Source: an uncultured Bacteroidales bacterium
GTDB taxonomy: Bacteria > Bacteroidota > Bacteroidia > Bacteroidales > Bacteroidaceae
DNA length: 64,000 nt
Assembly: GCA_902801325.1 (NCBI GenBank)
Contig: CADCHQ010000017.1
Location: forward strand, 62,001 to 126,000
Reading direction: 5' to 3'
The translations under genes were made by a program, and so were the position numbers. How positions within the stretch are numbered: the stretch's first letter is position 1; each line of letters opens with the position of its first letter. Of the stretch, positions 16,620 to 25,276 are shown piece by piece. The notes under the pieces were generated by a model, which saw only the letters and a program-made list of their open reading frames with translations, did not search any database and was not told the origin of the DNA.

Positions 16620-18803
16620 ATGAAACGCATTGCACTCTTTCTCTTCATTCTCAATTGTCAATTCTCAATTATCAGTTTATCTGCTGCTACTCCCATCGAT
16701 GGGTTGCTGGAACGCATCGACCGAGGGGCCTCCAAGAAATTCATAATTCAGCAGGTAAAAAGTGACGTAGACTTCTTTGAGTTGGATCAGAAGGGCAACA
16801 AGCCCGTCATCCGAGGCAATTCGTGGGTAAACATTGCCACGGGAGTGAACTGGTATTTGAAGCATCATGCAGGCATTCATCTAACTTGGAACCAGATGCA
16901 AGCCAAACTGCCCGCTCAATTGCCAGCCGTGATGCAGAAGGAACGGCACGAGACGAATCTACGCTTGCGTTACGACTTCAACTATTGCACGTTCTCCTAC
17001 TCTATGGCATTTTGGGATTGGAAACGATGGCAGACGGAATTGGACTGGATGGCCCTTCACGGCATCAATATGCCTTTGGCCGCAGTTGGTCACGAATGCG
17101 TTTGGCGCAACATGCTCCTGCGCATGGGCTATAGCGAACAAGATGTGGCAAACTTCATCCCTGGGCCAGCCTTCCTTGCCTGGTGGGAGATGAATAACCT
17201 GGAAGGTTGGGGAGGTCCATTACCATTAAGTTGGTATGGACAGCAAGAGAAATTGCAGAAGAGAATCCTCAAGCGGATGAAGGAATATGGAATGAAGCCC
17301 GTTCTGCCTGGATATTGCGGAATGATTCCCTCGTTCCTAAGCGATGGTCCAAAGCAACAATGGAACGGCTTTACACGTCCTTCTATATTATTGCCCAACG
17401 ACCCGCGTTTTGCTCAGTACGCCAAGATGTTTTATGAGGAGACAAAGCGCCTTTATGGCGAAGCAGAATATTATAGTATGGATCCCTTCCACGAGGGCAG
17501 TTTGCCTCAGGAAGTAGATATTGGTGAGATGGGACGCTATATCCTGTCGGCCATGAAACAAGCTGCACCCCAAGCCAAATGGGTGGTACAAGGATGGAAC
17601 GAGAATCCACGTCCAAAGATGCTCGAAGCGTTGCCAGCAGGCGAAGTCATCGTCTTAGACCTTTTCAGCGAATGTTCGCCTATGTGGGGCATTCTCAGTC
17701 GCTTCAAACGCGAAAACGGCTATGGCGAACACGATTGGATATTCTGCATGCTCGAGAACTTTGGAGCCAATGTCGGTTTGCATGGACGCATGGACTTACT
17801 CCTAAATAATTTCCGTCTCACACGCACGAGTCCCTTGGCTCGCCACATTGTGGGTTGGGGACTGACGATGGAGGGTTCGGAGAACAATCCAGCTATGTTC
17901 GAACTGATGTCTGAATTGCCTTGGCTCAAAGAAATCCCAACTAAGGAGGCTTGGTTGGACAGTTATGTGAAGGCGCGCTATGGCAAGGCCGACGAAACCA
18001 TTCGAAAAGCATGGCAGATTATTGCCGACGGCATCTACAATGCACCTTTTGGCAATTATCAACAAGGTCCCCATGAGAGCATCTTCTGCGCCCGTCCTGC
18101 CTTCAATTGCTTCCAAGTATCATCGTGGAGCAAGATGAATAACTACTACGACCCCACCACCACGTGGGAGGCCGCACAACTGATGCTTTCCGTAGCCGAA
18201 CAATATCGTGGAAACAATAACTTCGAATATGATTTGGTGGATATCTGTCGCCAAGCACTTGCCGACCGAGGTCGCATTGTGTATAATCGCACCATTGCCG
18301 ACTTCAACAGTTGCGACAAACGAGCCTTCAAGCAAGATAGTGAAGAATTCCTACGCCTGTTGCTGCAACAAGACTCATTACTGGCTACACGTAGTGAATT
18401 TCGACTTGGTAACTGGACACAGCAAGCCCGTCAACTAGGTACTACCATAGAGGAATGTAATCAATACGAATGGAATGCTCGCGTGCAGATAACCACATGG
18501 GGCAATCGCCATTGTGCCGACGAAGGCAAACTTCGCGACTATGCCCACAAGGAGTGGCAAGGAATCCTACGCGACTTCTATTATCCTCGATGGAAACATT
18601 TCTTCGGCATTCTTCAAGACGAACTCGACGGGCGCCTGCCCATGATGGCAGTAGGCAATTCGTATGTTCCCAAAGAGGGCAATCCTGCCGTCGAAGTAGA
18701 TTGGTACGGAATGGAAGAACCTTGGACACTAGAGCACAATGCCTACTTGGCACAGCCCGAAGGCAATCCCATAGACGTTGCTCGTAGAGTAATCAAAGAT
18801 TAA
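16620..18803 (+). CDS. GH89 alpha-N-acetylglucosaminidase
   Basis: 727 residues, close to human NAGLU in layout. A signal peptide ends near SLSAA (~22). Family motifs: VNIATGVNWYLKHHAGIHLTWN-like 70-91, RYDFNYCTFSYSMAFWDW (117-134), ALHGINMPLAAVGHECVW (145-162), catalytic acid candidate Glu292 in DPFHEGSLP, and nucleophile candidate Glu418 in GLTMEGSENNPA. It removes terminal alpha-linked GlcNAc (mucin O-glycans, heparan). With GH33 and GH92 it makes a host-glycan trimming set. A 7-bp tandem repeat codes part of the signal peptide, and the stop codon lies in another. Confidence 0.93.
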   Translation: MKRIALFLFILNCQFSIISLSAATPIDGLLERIDRGASKKFIIQQVKSDVDFFELDQKGNKPVIRGNSWVNIATGVNWYLKHHAGIHLTWNQMQAKLPAQLPAVMQKERHETNLRLRYDFNYCTFSYSMAFWDWKRWQTELDWMALHGINMPLAAVGHECVWRNMLLRMGYSEQDVANFIPGPAFLAWWEMNNLEGWGGPLPLSWYGQQEKLQKRILKRMKEYGMKPVLPGYCGMIPSFLSDGPKQQWNGFTRPSILLPNDPRFAQYAKMFYEETKRLYGEAEYYSMDPFHEGSLPQEVDIGEMGRYILSAMKQAAPQAKWVVQGWNENPRPKMLEALPAGEVIVLDLFSECSPMWGILSRFKRENGYGEHDWIFCMLENFGANVGLHGRMDLLLNNFRLTRTSPLARHIVGWGLTMEGSENNPAMFELMSELPWLKEIPTKEAWLDSYVKARYGKADETIRKAWQIIADGIYNAPFGNYQQGPHESIFCARPAFNCFQVSSWSKMNNYYDPTTTWEAAQLMLSVAEQYRGNNNFEYDLVDICRQALADRGRIVYNRTIADFNSCDKRAFKQDSEEFLRLLLQQDSLLATRSEFRLGNWTQQARQLGTTIEECNQYEWNARVQITTWGNRHCADEGKLRDYAHKEWQGILRDFYYPRWKHFFGILQDELDGRLPMMAVGNSYVPKEGNPAVEVDWYGMEEPWTLEHNAYLAQPEGNPIDVARRVIKD
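16647..16674. repeat. 7-bp tandem repeat within the GH89 signal peptide
   Basis: ATTCTCA, ATTGTCA, ATTCTCA, ATTATCA, coding the hydrophobic stretch FILNCQFSII. Gain or loss of one unit would shift the reading frame. Confidence 0.75.
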
Positions 18804-18888
18804 AGATAAAAGACAAAGGCTAACTGCGAGCTTCGCTCTTGGCAAAATGCTATCAATTCTTAATTTTTAACTCTTAATTCTTAATTAG
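18792..18888. repeat. Paired 7-bp tandem repeats around a GC-rich hairpin
   Basis: Left tract ATCAAAG, ATTAAAG, ATAAAAG, ACAAAGG (18792-18819) contains the GH89 stop codon. Right tract CAATTCT, TAATTTT, TAACTCT, TAATTCT, TAATTAG (18854-18888). Between them lies AACTGCGAGCTTCGCTC, which resembles a sequence at 41070-41090 beside another heptamer tract. Confidence 0.65.
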
Positions 18889-18905
18889 CGAAGCGCCTTT
18901 TGCCC

Positions 18906-20264
18906 TTAGTCAATTAAGGATTTCAGCAGTTCTTCGTGAGTGAGCATCTGTTGCTCGCCAGTCTCCATATTCTTCAGCGTCACCTTTCCCTCATTCATTT
19001 CATTCTCGCCCACTAGGGCCACGAAAGGAATTTGCTTCGCGTTGGCATACTGCATCTGTTTCTTCATCTTCACCTGATCGGGATAGATTTCGCAACGGAT
19101 GCCTGCCTGACGAGCCTTTGCAAGGATGGGAAGGCAATAAGCAGCTTCCTTCTCGCCAAAGTTGATGAATAGCAGTTGGGTCTGGGTGGTCACAGTCTCA
19201 GGATAGAGGTCGAGTTGGTTCAGGACGTCATAGATGCGGTCGGCACCAAAGGAGATGCCCACTCCTGAGAGGCCAGGCATTCCAAAGATACCCGTCAGGT
19301 TGTCGTATCGCCCACCTCCTGTAATACTACCGATTTCCACATCCAAAGCCTTCACTTCGAATATGCAACCCGTGTAGTAATTGAGACCGCGAGCCAGTGT
19401 GAGGTCAAGTTCGAGTTGAGCATTGAAAGATGAAAGATGAGAAAGCACGAACTCCACTTCCTCAATACCCTTCAAACCGGTTTCGCTATCCTTCAAGACC
19501 TCGCGCATGGTCTGCATCTTCTCCTCGTTGGTGCCACTGAGTTGAATGATGGGTTGGAGTTTCTCAATAGCCTCCTCGGGGAGTCCGTCCTCACGCAGTT
19601 CGGCATTTACGTTCTCCAGCCCTATCTTGTCTAGTTTGTCGATGGCCACCGTGATGTTCACAATCTTGTCGGCCTGCCCTATCATCTCTGCAATACCGGT
19701 CAGGATCTTGCGGTTGTTGATCTTAATGCATACATGAATGCCAAAGCGTTGGAACACAGTGTCCACGATTTGCATCAGTTCAACCTCGTTGAGCAACGAA
19801 TCACTTCCCACGACATCGGCATCGCACTGATAGAACTCACGATAGCGTCCTTTCTGCGGACGATCGGCACGCCAAACGGGTTGTATCTGGAAGCGACGGA
19901 AAGGCAAAGTAAGCTCCTCTCTGTGCTGCACTACATAGCGAGCGAAGGGAACGGTTAGGTCGTATCTAAGCCCCTTCTCACACAAGCGCGTAGCTAGGCG
20001 ATTGGTCGAATCCTGACGGATGTTCTCTTCCGTCACGTCACGCATGAAATCACCAGAATTCAGTATCTTAAAGAGCAGTTTGTCACCTTCTTCGCCATAT
20101 TTTCCCATCAATGTCGACAGGTTTTCCATAGCTGGAGTCTCTATCTGCTGGAAACCATAGAGTGCATAGACACTGCGAATCGTATCAAATATGTAGTTTC
20201 TACGGGCCATTTCCACGGGACCGAAGTCTCTTGTGCCCTTAGGAATGCTTGGTTTTTGTGCCAT
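18906..20264 (-). CDS. hisS: Histidyl-tRNA synthetase
   Basis: 452 residues, class II. It opens [12 protein letters not shown], followed by motif 1 helices, motif 2 [20 protein letters not shown] with the His-specific [12 protein letters not shown], the HisA motif [16 protein letters not shown] and motif 3 (GGGRYDNL ... [15 protein letters not shown]), then an anticodon-binding domain. It charges tRNA-His in the cytoplasm. The start at 20264 gives [14 protein letters not shown], the usual N-terminus. Confidence 0.97.
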   Translation of the reverse strand: MAQKPSIPKGTRDFGPVEMARRNYIFDTIRSVYALYGFQQIETPAMENLSTLMGKYGEEGDKLLFKILNSGDFMRDVTEENIRQDSTNRLATRLCEKGLRYDLTVPFARYVVQHREELTLPFRRFQIQPVWRADRPQKGRYREFYQCDADVVGSDSLLNEVELMQIVDTVFQRFGIHVCIKINNRKILTGIAEMIGQADKIVNITVAIDKLDKIGLENVNAELREDGLPEEAIEKLQPIIQLSGTNEEKMQTMREVLKDSETGLKGIEEVEFVLSHLSSFNAQLELDLTLARGLNYYTGCIFEVKALDVEIGSITGGGRYDNLTGIFGMPGLSGVGISFGADRIYDVLNQLDLYPETVTTQTQLLFINFGEKEAAYCLPILAKARQAGIRCEIYPDQVKMKKQMQYANAKQIPFVALVGENEMNEGKVTLKNMETGEQQMLTHEELLKSLID

Positions 20265-20293
20265 CGTTTAAATTAATACTTCAAATTCGACGA

Positions 20294-20301
20294 CAAAGGT
20301 A
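20294..20301 (-). promoter_or_regulatory. Probable -7 element of hisS
   Basis: TACCTTTG on the minus strand, 30 bases before the hisS start. Confidence 0.5.
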
Positions 20302-20342
20302 GGAAAAAAAGTGAAAAGGGAAAAATGAAAAATGAAAAAATG

Positions 20343-20370
20343 TCAATGCTCAATGTTCAATGTTCAATGA
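20343..20370. repeat. 7-bp tandem repeat in the hisS/coiled-coil divergent promoter
   Basis: TCAATGC, TCAATGT, TCAATGT, TCAATGA immediately upstream of the -7 element at 20379, in the position of the -33 box, preceded by AAAAATG-like units. Confidence 0.7.
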
Positions 20371-20378
20371 TAATTTCG

Positions 20379-20386
20379 TACCTTTG
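20379..20386 (+). promoter_or_regulatory. Probable -7 element of the zinc-hook coiled-coil gene
   Basis: TACCTTTG on the plus strand, 46 bases before the ATG at 20432. Confidence 0.5.
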
Positions 20387-20431
20387 TGACCAACGAACAA
20401 AAGACGACATTTAAAATTTTCGCAAATCATA

Positions 20432-23191
20432 ATGCAAGAACTCGATAATCAGAACACAACGCCCGATACATCAAACGACGTTATCGATCAAGAATGGTGG
20501 CAAGAGCACTTTCACGAGCCCATGCCTGAGGAAGTAGCTATCCAGATACGCAAGATGGTCCGCACAGAGGCTCGACGCCTGAATGTGGCAAGCGCTTTAC
20601 TCAGTCCCCAGAAGATGGCTCGCATCGAAGATGCCCGCCGACTGGCCGAGACGAAGCTTCGCAACATTGAATCCTCATTACAGCGCGTCCACGACCAACT
20701 GGAATGGCTCCACCGCTTCAACGAGAAGAAACACGAACTCACGGAACATCGCAACCGCCTCTATGAAGTCAACAAGCAACTGGCTATGGTGACTAACGAC
20801 GAAAAGGAACTTGCCCGTTTCGAGCTCTTTGAGACTATTCAGGGACTGTTCCAACGCATGACATTGCTCGAGAAGCAGTCACGCACCAATAAGCAATCGC
20901 AAGGCGTCCTGCAAACTACCATTGAGGAGACGAAACAGCAGTTCGAGGAATGCCAAAAGCAACTCTCGCAGATGCGTGACGACCACAACGATGCGACTAA
21001 ACAAATGTTGCTCGTTCGCGACCAACTGGAGGAGGCCAACCGCATCATCGGGGCAAACACCATCCTCGACCTCGACGAGCAATCCACAGAACGACTCTTC
21101 GAATCACTCAACCAACAACGCACCATCCTCGGAAAGGAAGTGGAAGAGCTCGAGAGCCATCTCGAAAGTCTGCAAGAGGTCATTGCCCAGCAACACACCA
21201 AACGACAGGCTATGGAGCCTCACCAACAACTGTTGGAACGGGGTGACATGGTTATAACCCTGCTCGACCGCTTGCAAGAGATGCGTGATGAACTAGCACG
21301 GCAACAACGTACACAGGAGGAAGAACTGCGTCGACAACAGGAAGAGAACAACATGCTCAACCGCGTCTTTGCCGACTATCAGAATGTGGAATCCGACATC
21401 AAATCCCTCAACGCCGAACTCCATCTCCACCGCCAGAACAATCTGGGACGTAGCAGTTATTCCCTGCAGGAGAGAGCCATGCAACTGAAAAGTCGTCGAC
21501 AGATGCTCATTGCCGCTCAGTCGCTCTGGAACCGCATACAACTCGGATACGCTCTCATTGAGGATAAGACACAAACCGTCAATCGTCTCCGGCTTAGCCT
21601 CGACAACCTGAAGCTCAACATCTCAGAACTGGAAGCCAAGGTAGTGCCCATGCGGCAACTCTGCCATGAGAAGGAATACACCCTCACACTAAGCAAAAGC
21701 CAGAACGTAATCCAACTACGAGGCGACTTGGAAGAAGGTGTTGCCTGCACCGTCTGCGGTGCCACACATCACCCCTACCACAGCGACACGATGCTCGAAC
21801 AGAGTCAGCTTATCAATGACTTGCGCATCGACTACGAACTGCTGAGTGCCGAACTCGCAAGCAAGGAGGAAGAACTACGACAGCTCAAACTCGAACAAAT
21901 GGCACAGACTTCGCGACGTGACGTGGAGGAAGAGACACTCTCACACCTGCGCCAACGCCAAATAGAGGACGTACGCGAGTGGCAAGTATTCTCATCCCTC
22001 GACCGCACCTTCGAAGAATGTTCGTCAAGCACCAACATGGAAGCACGCACAGCCTTGCTCCGACAGCTCATCGAGAACACCGCTTATGATGCCGATGACG
22101 CACAGAAAGAACTCGACGACTACAACTTCAACCAGACGCGCATCAACGACATTACAGAGCAACTCGCACGCAAAGAACAGCAGAAAAACGACCTCATGGT
22201 GCGCCTCAACGAGGTGAACACCAGTTGCCAGGTTCTTGCCCGACAAGTCGAGAAGACACGCCAGACGCGCTCTGCCCTGCAAGACGAATACACCCACCTC
22301 TACGAACGCCTTACCACCCTCGTAACCATCAACGAATGGTATCCCACGTGGAAGGAGAATCCCGAGACCCTGCGCCTACGCATTCAACAGATGATGGAGG
22401 ACTGGCAACGCCTCAACGAAGACATTCAACAACTGCAGCGACAGTTGGAAGTGGCGCAAGCCCAACTAGTAGACAAGCAGCAGACCTGCAGCTATCTGGA
22501 CACACTCAACTTGCAAGTGCGCGAAGACAACGAACGCCGACGCATCATTCGCAAGGAAGGAGAGAAAAACTACGAACGCTTGCTGGGACAGGCAGAGGTG
22601 AAAGACTATTTTTCCACTTACTACCAACAACTACAGCAAGTGCTGTCACAGGAATCGCAATTACGGGATGAGACCATCGATACCCAAGTGCGCCTCGCCA
22701 CCCTGCAGGGGCAACAAGAGGAACTCAGCAAACAGTGCCAAACTATTGACGAACAAGTAGCCAGCGAACGCTCACAACTGGACATATGGATGCGAAGTTT
22801 CAATGCGAACCATCCGCCTGTGCAGTATGCCGAACTACAACGTGCTTTCGCTCTCGACAAGGACTGGAATGCCACACGCGAGAAAGTGCGTAGCTTGCGC
22901 ATCGAGTCTATGCTCGAGGAGTCTCGAGTCGATGCATTACGCAGTGCAATCGTAGCTCTACAGGCCGAAGGAATGCGTCCGTCGGGCACAGACGAAGCAG
23001 GCATCATGGAATCACTCGTAGGTCAGCAGAAGCAACTGGAACGCCAGCGACGCGACGTGCTCATGCAACTCGCCACCCAGCAGATAGCCCTCGACCGCCA
23101 CGAAGAGATTACAGCCCGCCTGAAAGCCGAGGAAGAGGAGAATTACAAGCGTAAAGGCGAAAGCGGAGAAGAGTTAAGAGTTAATAGATAA
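20432..23191 (+). CDS. SbcC/Rad50-like zinc-hook coiled-coil protein lacking ATPase heads
   Basis: 919 residues, almost entirely heptad-rich coiled coil (Gln/Glu/Leu/Arg). Near the middle is a zinc hook: GDLEEGVACTVCGATHHP with Cys439 and Cys442, the form used by SbcC (EG.pCP.CG...HP) to dimerise two coiled-coil arms. An SbcC of this kind should start with a Walker A head and end with signature plus Walker B motifs; neither is present, and both ends are proper gene ends (start after an intergenic promoter, stop in a 7-bp repeat). No sbcD-like nuclease is adjacent. It may tether DNA or partner with a separately coded ATPase; this is inference. An alternative is a decayed sbcC, but the frame is intact over 2.7 kb. 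Confidence 0.7.
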   Translation: MQELDNQNTTPDTSNDVIDQEWWQEHFHEPMPEEVAIQIRKMVRTEARRLNVASALLSPQKMARIEDARRLAETKLRNIESSLQRVHDQLEWLHRFNEKKHELTEHRNRLYEVNKQLAMVTNDEKELARFELFETIQGLFQRMTLLEKQSRTNKQSQGVLQTTIEETKQQFEECQKQLSQMRDDHNDATKQMLLVRDQLEEANRIIGANTILDLDEQSTERLFESLNQQRTILGKEVEELESHLESLQEVIAQQHTKRQAMEPHQQLLERGDMVITLLDRLQEMRDELARQQRTQEEELRRQQEENNMLNRVFADYQNVESDIKSLNAELHLHRQNNLGRSSYSLQERAMQLKSRRQMLIAAQSLWNRIQLGYALIEDKTQTVNRLRLSLDNLKLNISELEAKVVPMRQLCHEKEYTLTLSKSQNVIQLRGDLEEGVACTVCGATHHPYHSDTMLEQSQLINDLRIDYELLSAELASKEEELRQLKLEQMAQTSRRDVEEETLSHLRQRQIEDVREWQVFSSLDRTFEECSSSTNMEARTALLRQLIENTAYDADDAQKELDDYNFNQTRINDITEQLARKEQQKNDLMVRLNEVNTSCQVLARQVEKTRQTRSALQDEYTHLYERLTTLVTINEWYPTWKENPETLRLRIQQMMEDWQRLNEDIQQLQRQLEVAQAQLVDKQQTCSYLDTLNLQVREDNERRRIIRKEGEKNYERLLGQAEVKDYFSTYYQQLQQVLSQESQLRDETIDTQVRLATLQGQQEELSKQCQTIDEQVASERSQLDIWMRSFNANHPPVQYAELQRAFALDKDWNATREKVRSLRIESMLEESRVDALRSAIVALQAEGMRPSGTDEAGIMESLVGQQKQLERQRRDVLMQLATQQIALDRHEEITARLKAEEEENYKRKGESGEELRVNR

Positions 23192-23209
23192 GAGTTGATA
23201 GATAAGAGC
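23161..23209. repeat. 7-bp tandem repeat at the coiled-coil gene 3' end
   Basis: AGCGGAG, AAGAGTT, AAGAGTT, AATAGAT, AAGAGTT, GATAGAT, AAGAGCT. It codes the last residues (EELRVNR) and contains the stop codon at 23189-23191. Confidence 0.75.
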
Positions 23210-23279
23210 TAAATATTCAAGCACCTGTCACTGAGGTTTCTTCAAATCTCTAAATATCCAAATATATAATAATAAAATC

Positions 23280-23321
23280 AACATTCCCCGCCCTTGCTCT
23301 TAAGTTTGGACGGGGAATGTT
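23280..23321. terminator. Hairpin between the convergent coiled-coil gene and purA
   Basis: AACATTCCCCG (23280-23290) and CGGGGAATGTT (23311-23321) are perfect 11-bp arms with a 20-base loop. There is no strong T run on either side, so it is a weaker bidirectional terminator candidate. Confidence 0.55.
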
Positions 23322-23382
23322 AACTATTGTCATTCCGATGTAAGGGAATGGAATTGTCGTGAATCTGACAGATGTAAACTCG

Positions 23383-24651
23383 TTATCGCATGATGGTTTG
23401 TGCACGATCGGGACCAACGGAGAGGATGGTGATGGGCGTACGCAAAGCTTTTTCCAGATAAGCCACATAGTCACTAAAGGCCTTGGGGAACTGGGCTTCG
23501 GAGGTCAGGCCAGTGAGGTCTGTCTGCCAACCGGGAAGGTCTTCATAAACGGCTTGCCAACCTGCCGTGTCGAAAGGCATATCGGTAGTGCGGACACCAT
23601 CTTTCTCATAGGCCACACAAACGCGGATAACAGGGAACGTGTCGAGGACATCGCTCTTCATCATCACAAGCTGGGTGACACCGTTAATCATGATGGCATA
23701 GCGAAGGGCTACTAGGTCAACCCATCCGCAACGACGATTGCGACCTGTGACAGCACCATATTCATGACCTATCTCACGAATGCGGTCGCCCGTCTCATCG
23801 AAAAGTTCAACAGGGAATGGCCCTGCACCCACACGAGTGCTGTAGGCTTTGAAGATGCCGAATACCTCGCCAATGCTCTGCGGAGCAACGCCAAGACCCG
23901 TGCAAACGCCACCGCAAACGGTGTTGGAAGAACTGACGTAGGGATAGGTGCCGTGGTCGATGTCGAGCATCGTTCCCTGAGCACCTTCGGCAAGCACACT
24001 CTTACCTTCCTCGAGGGCTCGGTTGATTTCTATCTCCGTATCAGTAAGGGCGAACGTACGCATGTATTCCACGCCACGAAGCCACTGCTCTTCCTCTGCG
24101 CTGATGTCGTAGTCGGTGTAACCCATGTGACGCAGAATCTCTTCGTGGCGGGCTTTCAGGGCTCGATACTTCTCTTCGAAGTTCTCCAGTATATCACCTA
24201 CGCGAAGACCAGTCCGACTGGCTTTCTCGCTATAGGTGGGACCAATGCCCTTACCCGTCGTACCAACCTTATTCTTACCCTTTGCTGCCTCATAGGCGCG
24301 GTCGAGAACGCGATGGGTAGGTAGAATAAGATGGGCTCGCTTGCTGATGTGTAAGCGCGAACGCAAGTCGTAGCCTGCCGCCTCCAGTTCCTGTGCCTCG
24401 GCCATAAAAAGGTCAGGGGCTATGACACATCCATTGCCGATGATGTTGATTTTTTCGGGAGAGAAGATACCCGAAGGAATGGAACGCAGCACGAACTTCT
24501 TTCCTTCGAAAATGATGGTGTGACCCGCATTGGGACCACCTGCAAAGCGAGCTACGATATCGTACTTGGGTGTGAACACGTCCACAACCTTACCTTTTCC
24601 TTCGTCTCCGAAAACTATGCCCAGCAGGGCATCGACTTTACCTTTGTTCAT
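23383..24651 (-). CDS. purA: Adenylosuccinate synthetase
   Basis: 422 residues from MNKGKVDALLG; an in-frame ATG nine codons earlier (24678) exists, but the chosen start matches the family. Motifs: GIVFGDEGKGKVVD (GTP loop with catalytic Asp), ARFAGGPNAGHT, GVCTGLGVAPQSIG, AYSTRVGAGPFPVEL and VTGRNRRCGWVDLVALRY. It catalyses the GTP-dependent condensation of IMP and aspartate in AMP synthesis. The phenylalanine in VFGDEGKG replaces the usual Trp of QWGDEGKG. It follows the AlkD-like gene by 40 bases on the same strand, so it may share its transcript. Confidence 0.96.
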   Translation of the reverse strand: MNKGKVDALLGIVFGDEGKGKVVDVFTPKYDIVARFAGGPNAGHTIIFEGKKFVLRSIPSGIFSPEKINIIGNGCVIAPDLFMAEAQELEAAGYDLRSRLHISKRAHLILPTHRVLDRAYEAAKGKNKVGTTGKGIGPTYSEKASRTGLRVGDILENFEEKYRALKARHEEILRHMGYTDYDISAEEEQWLRGVEYMRTFALTDTEIEINRALEEGKSVLAEGAQGTMLDIDHGTYPYVSSSNTVCGGVCTGLGVAPQSIGEVFGIFKAYSTRVGAGPFPVELFDETGDRIREIGHEYGAVTGRNRRCGWVDLVALRYAIMINGVTQLVMMKSDVLDTFPVIRVCVAYEKDGVRTTDMPFDTAGWQAVYEDLPGWQTDLTGLTSEAQFPKAFSDYVAYLEKALRTPITILSVGPDRAQTIMR

Positions 24652-24691
24652 AAAAATATTACTATTTATATTTACCATTTAATGAGCCGAT

Positions 24692-25276
24692 TTAGCGATT
24701 TTCGCGCTTTGCCAAGTCGTCCTTAGTCTGATCAATTCTTGCGATTGCATTCAGCACAGCCTTCCGCAGATGCAGATTAGGACTTTCCTGTAGTGAGTTT
24801 GCTTGGTCGAGGACTTCATTTCGACTGCGTTCAGTAAGCACTGCACCTTGCATCAGCAGACGGGTGATGAGAAGGAAACCGCATAGTTGGAACATCTCGT
24901 CGGAATGTCCCATCCACTCGAAAGCCTTGTCCGAAGCGTAAGGAAGACGCGAGAAGAGATTCATGACTGTCAACTGTGCTATTTCGGCATTGGGCATTTG
25001 TTCGACCCAAATGTCAGCAACATCGGGCCAAAAGCGCTCTACTGGCATTAAAAGTCCTGCCAAGATCTTGCTTTCACGTACATTTTCGTGCCACAACTGC
25101 TGAGCAAGTTCGTGGGAAGGAGTGAACTGTCGGGCTATTTCCTGCAAGCGAGGCAGGTCGATTCCGAAGTTTACGTGGTAGTTCAGGCCAGCCTCACGCA
25201 TGCGAGCAGAGGCCACCCCATTCATGTTGGCACGCAACTCCTTCTTTATCTCCACTATGGTTTCCTCAACACTCAT
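24692..25276 (-). CDS. AlkD-like HEAT-repeat protein (DNA alkylation repair family)
   Basis: 194 residues, all helical, with HEAT-like repeats: IDLPRLQEIARQF, ELAQQLWHENVRESKILAGLLM, WVEQMPNAEIAQLTVMNLFSRL, FEWMGHSDEMFQLCGFLLITRL. The 'W....rE.r..a...l' segment is typical of AlkD relatives that excise alkylated bases by trapping them against DNA. The protein is shorter than AlkC/AlkD (~230), and the catalytic Asp was not securely placed, so enzymatic activity is uncertain. It overlaps the DPP III gene by 11 bases. Confidence 0.7.
   Translation of the reverse strand: MSVEETIVEIKKELRANMNGVASARMREAGLNYHVNFGIDLPRLQEIARQFTPSHELAQQLWHENVRESKILAGLLMPVERFWPDVADIWVEQMPNAEIAQLTVMNLFSRLPYASDKAFEWMGHSDEMFQLCGFLLITRLLMQGAVLTERSRNEVLDQANSLQESPNLHLRKAVLNAIARIDQTKDDLAKRENR

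Noticed and set aside
20432..23191. Annotation as sbcC
   Set aside because: The zinc hook fits, but both halves of the ABC ATPase head are absent, so the gene name would be misleading.
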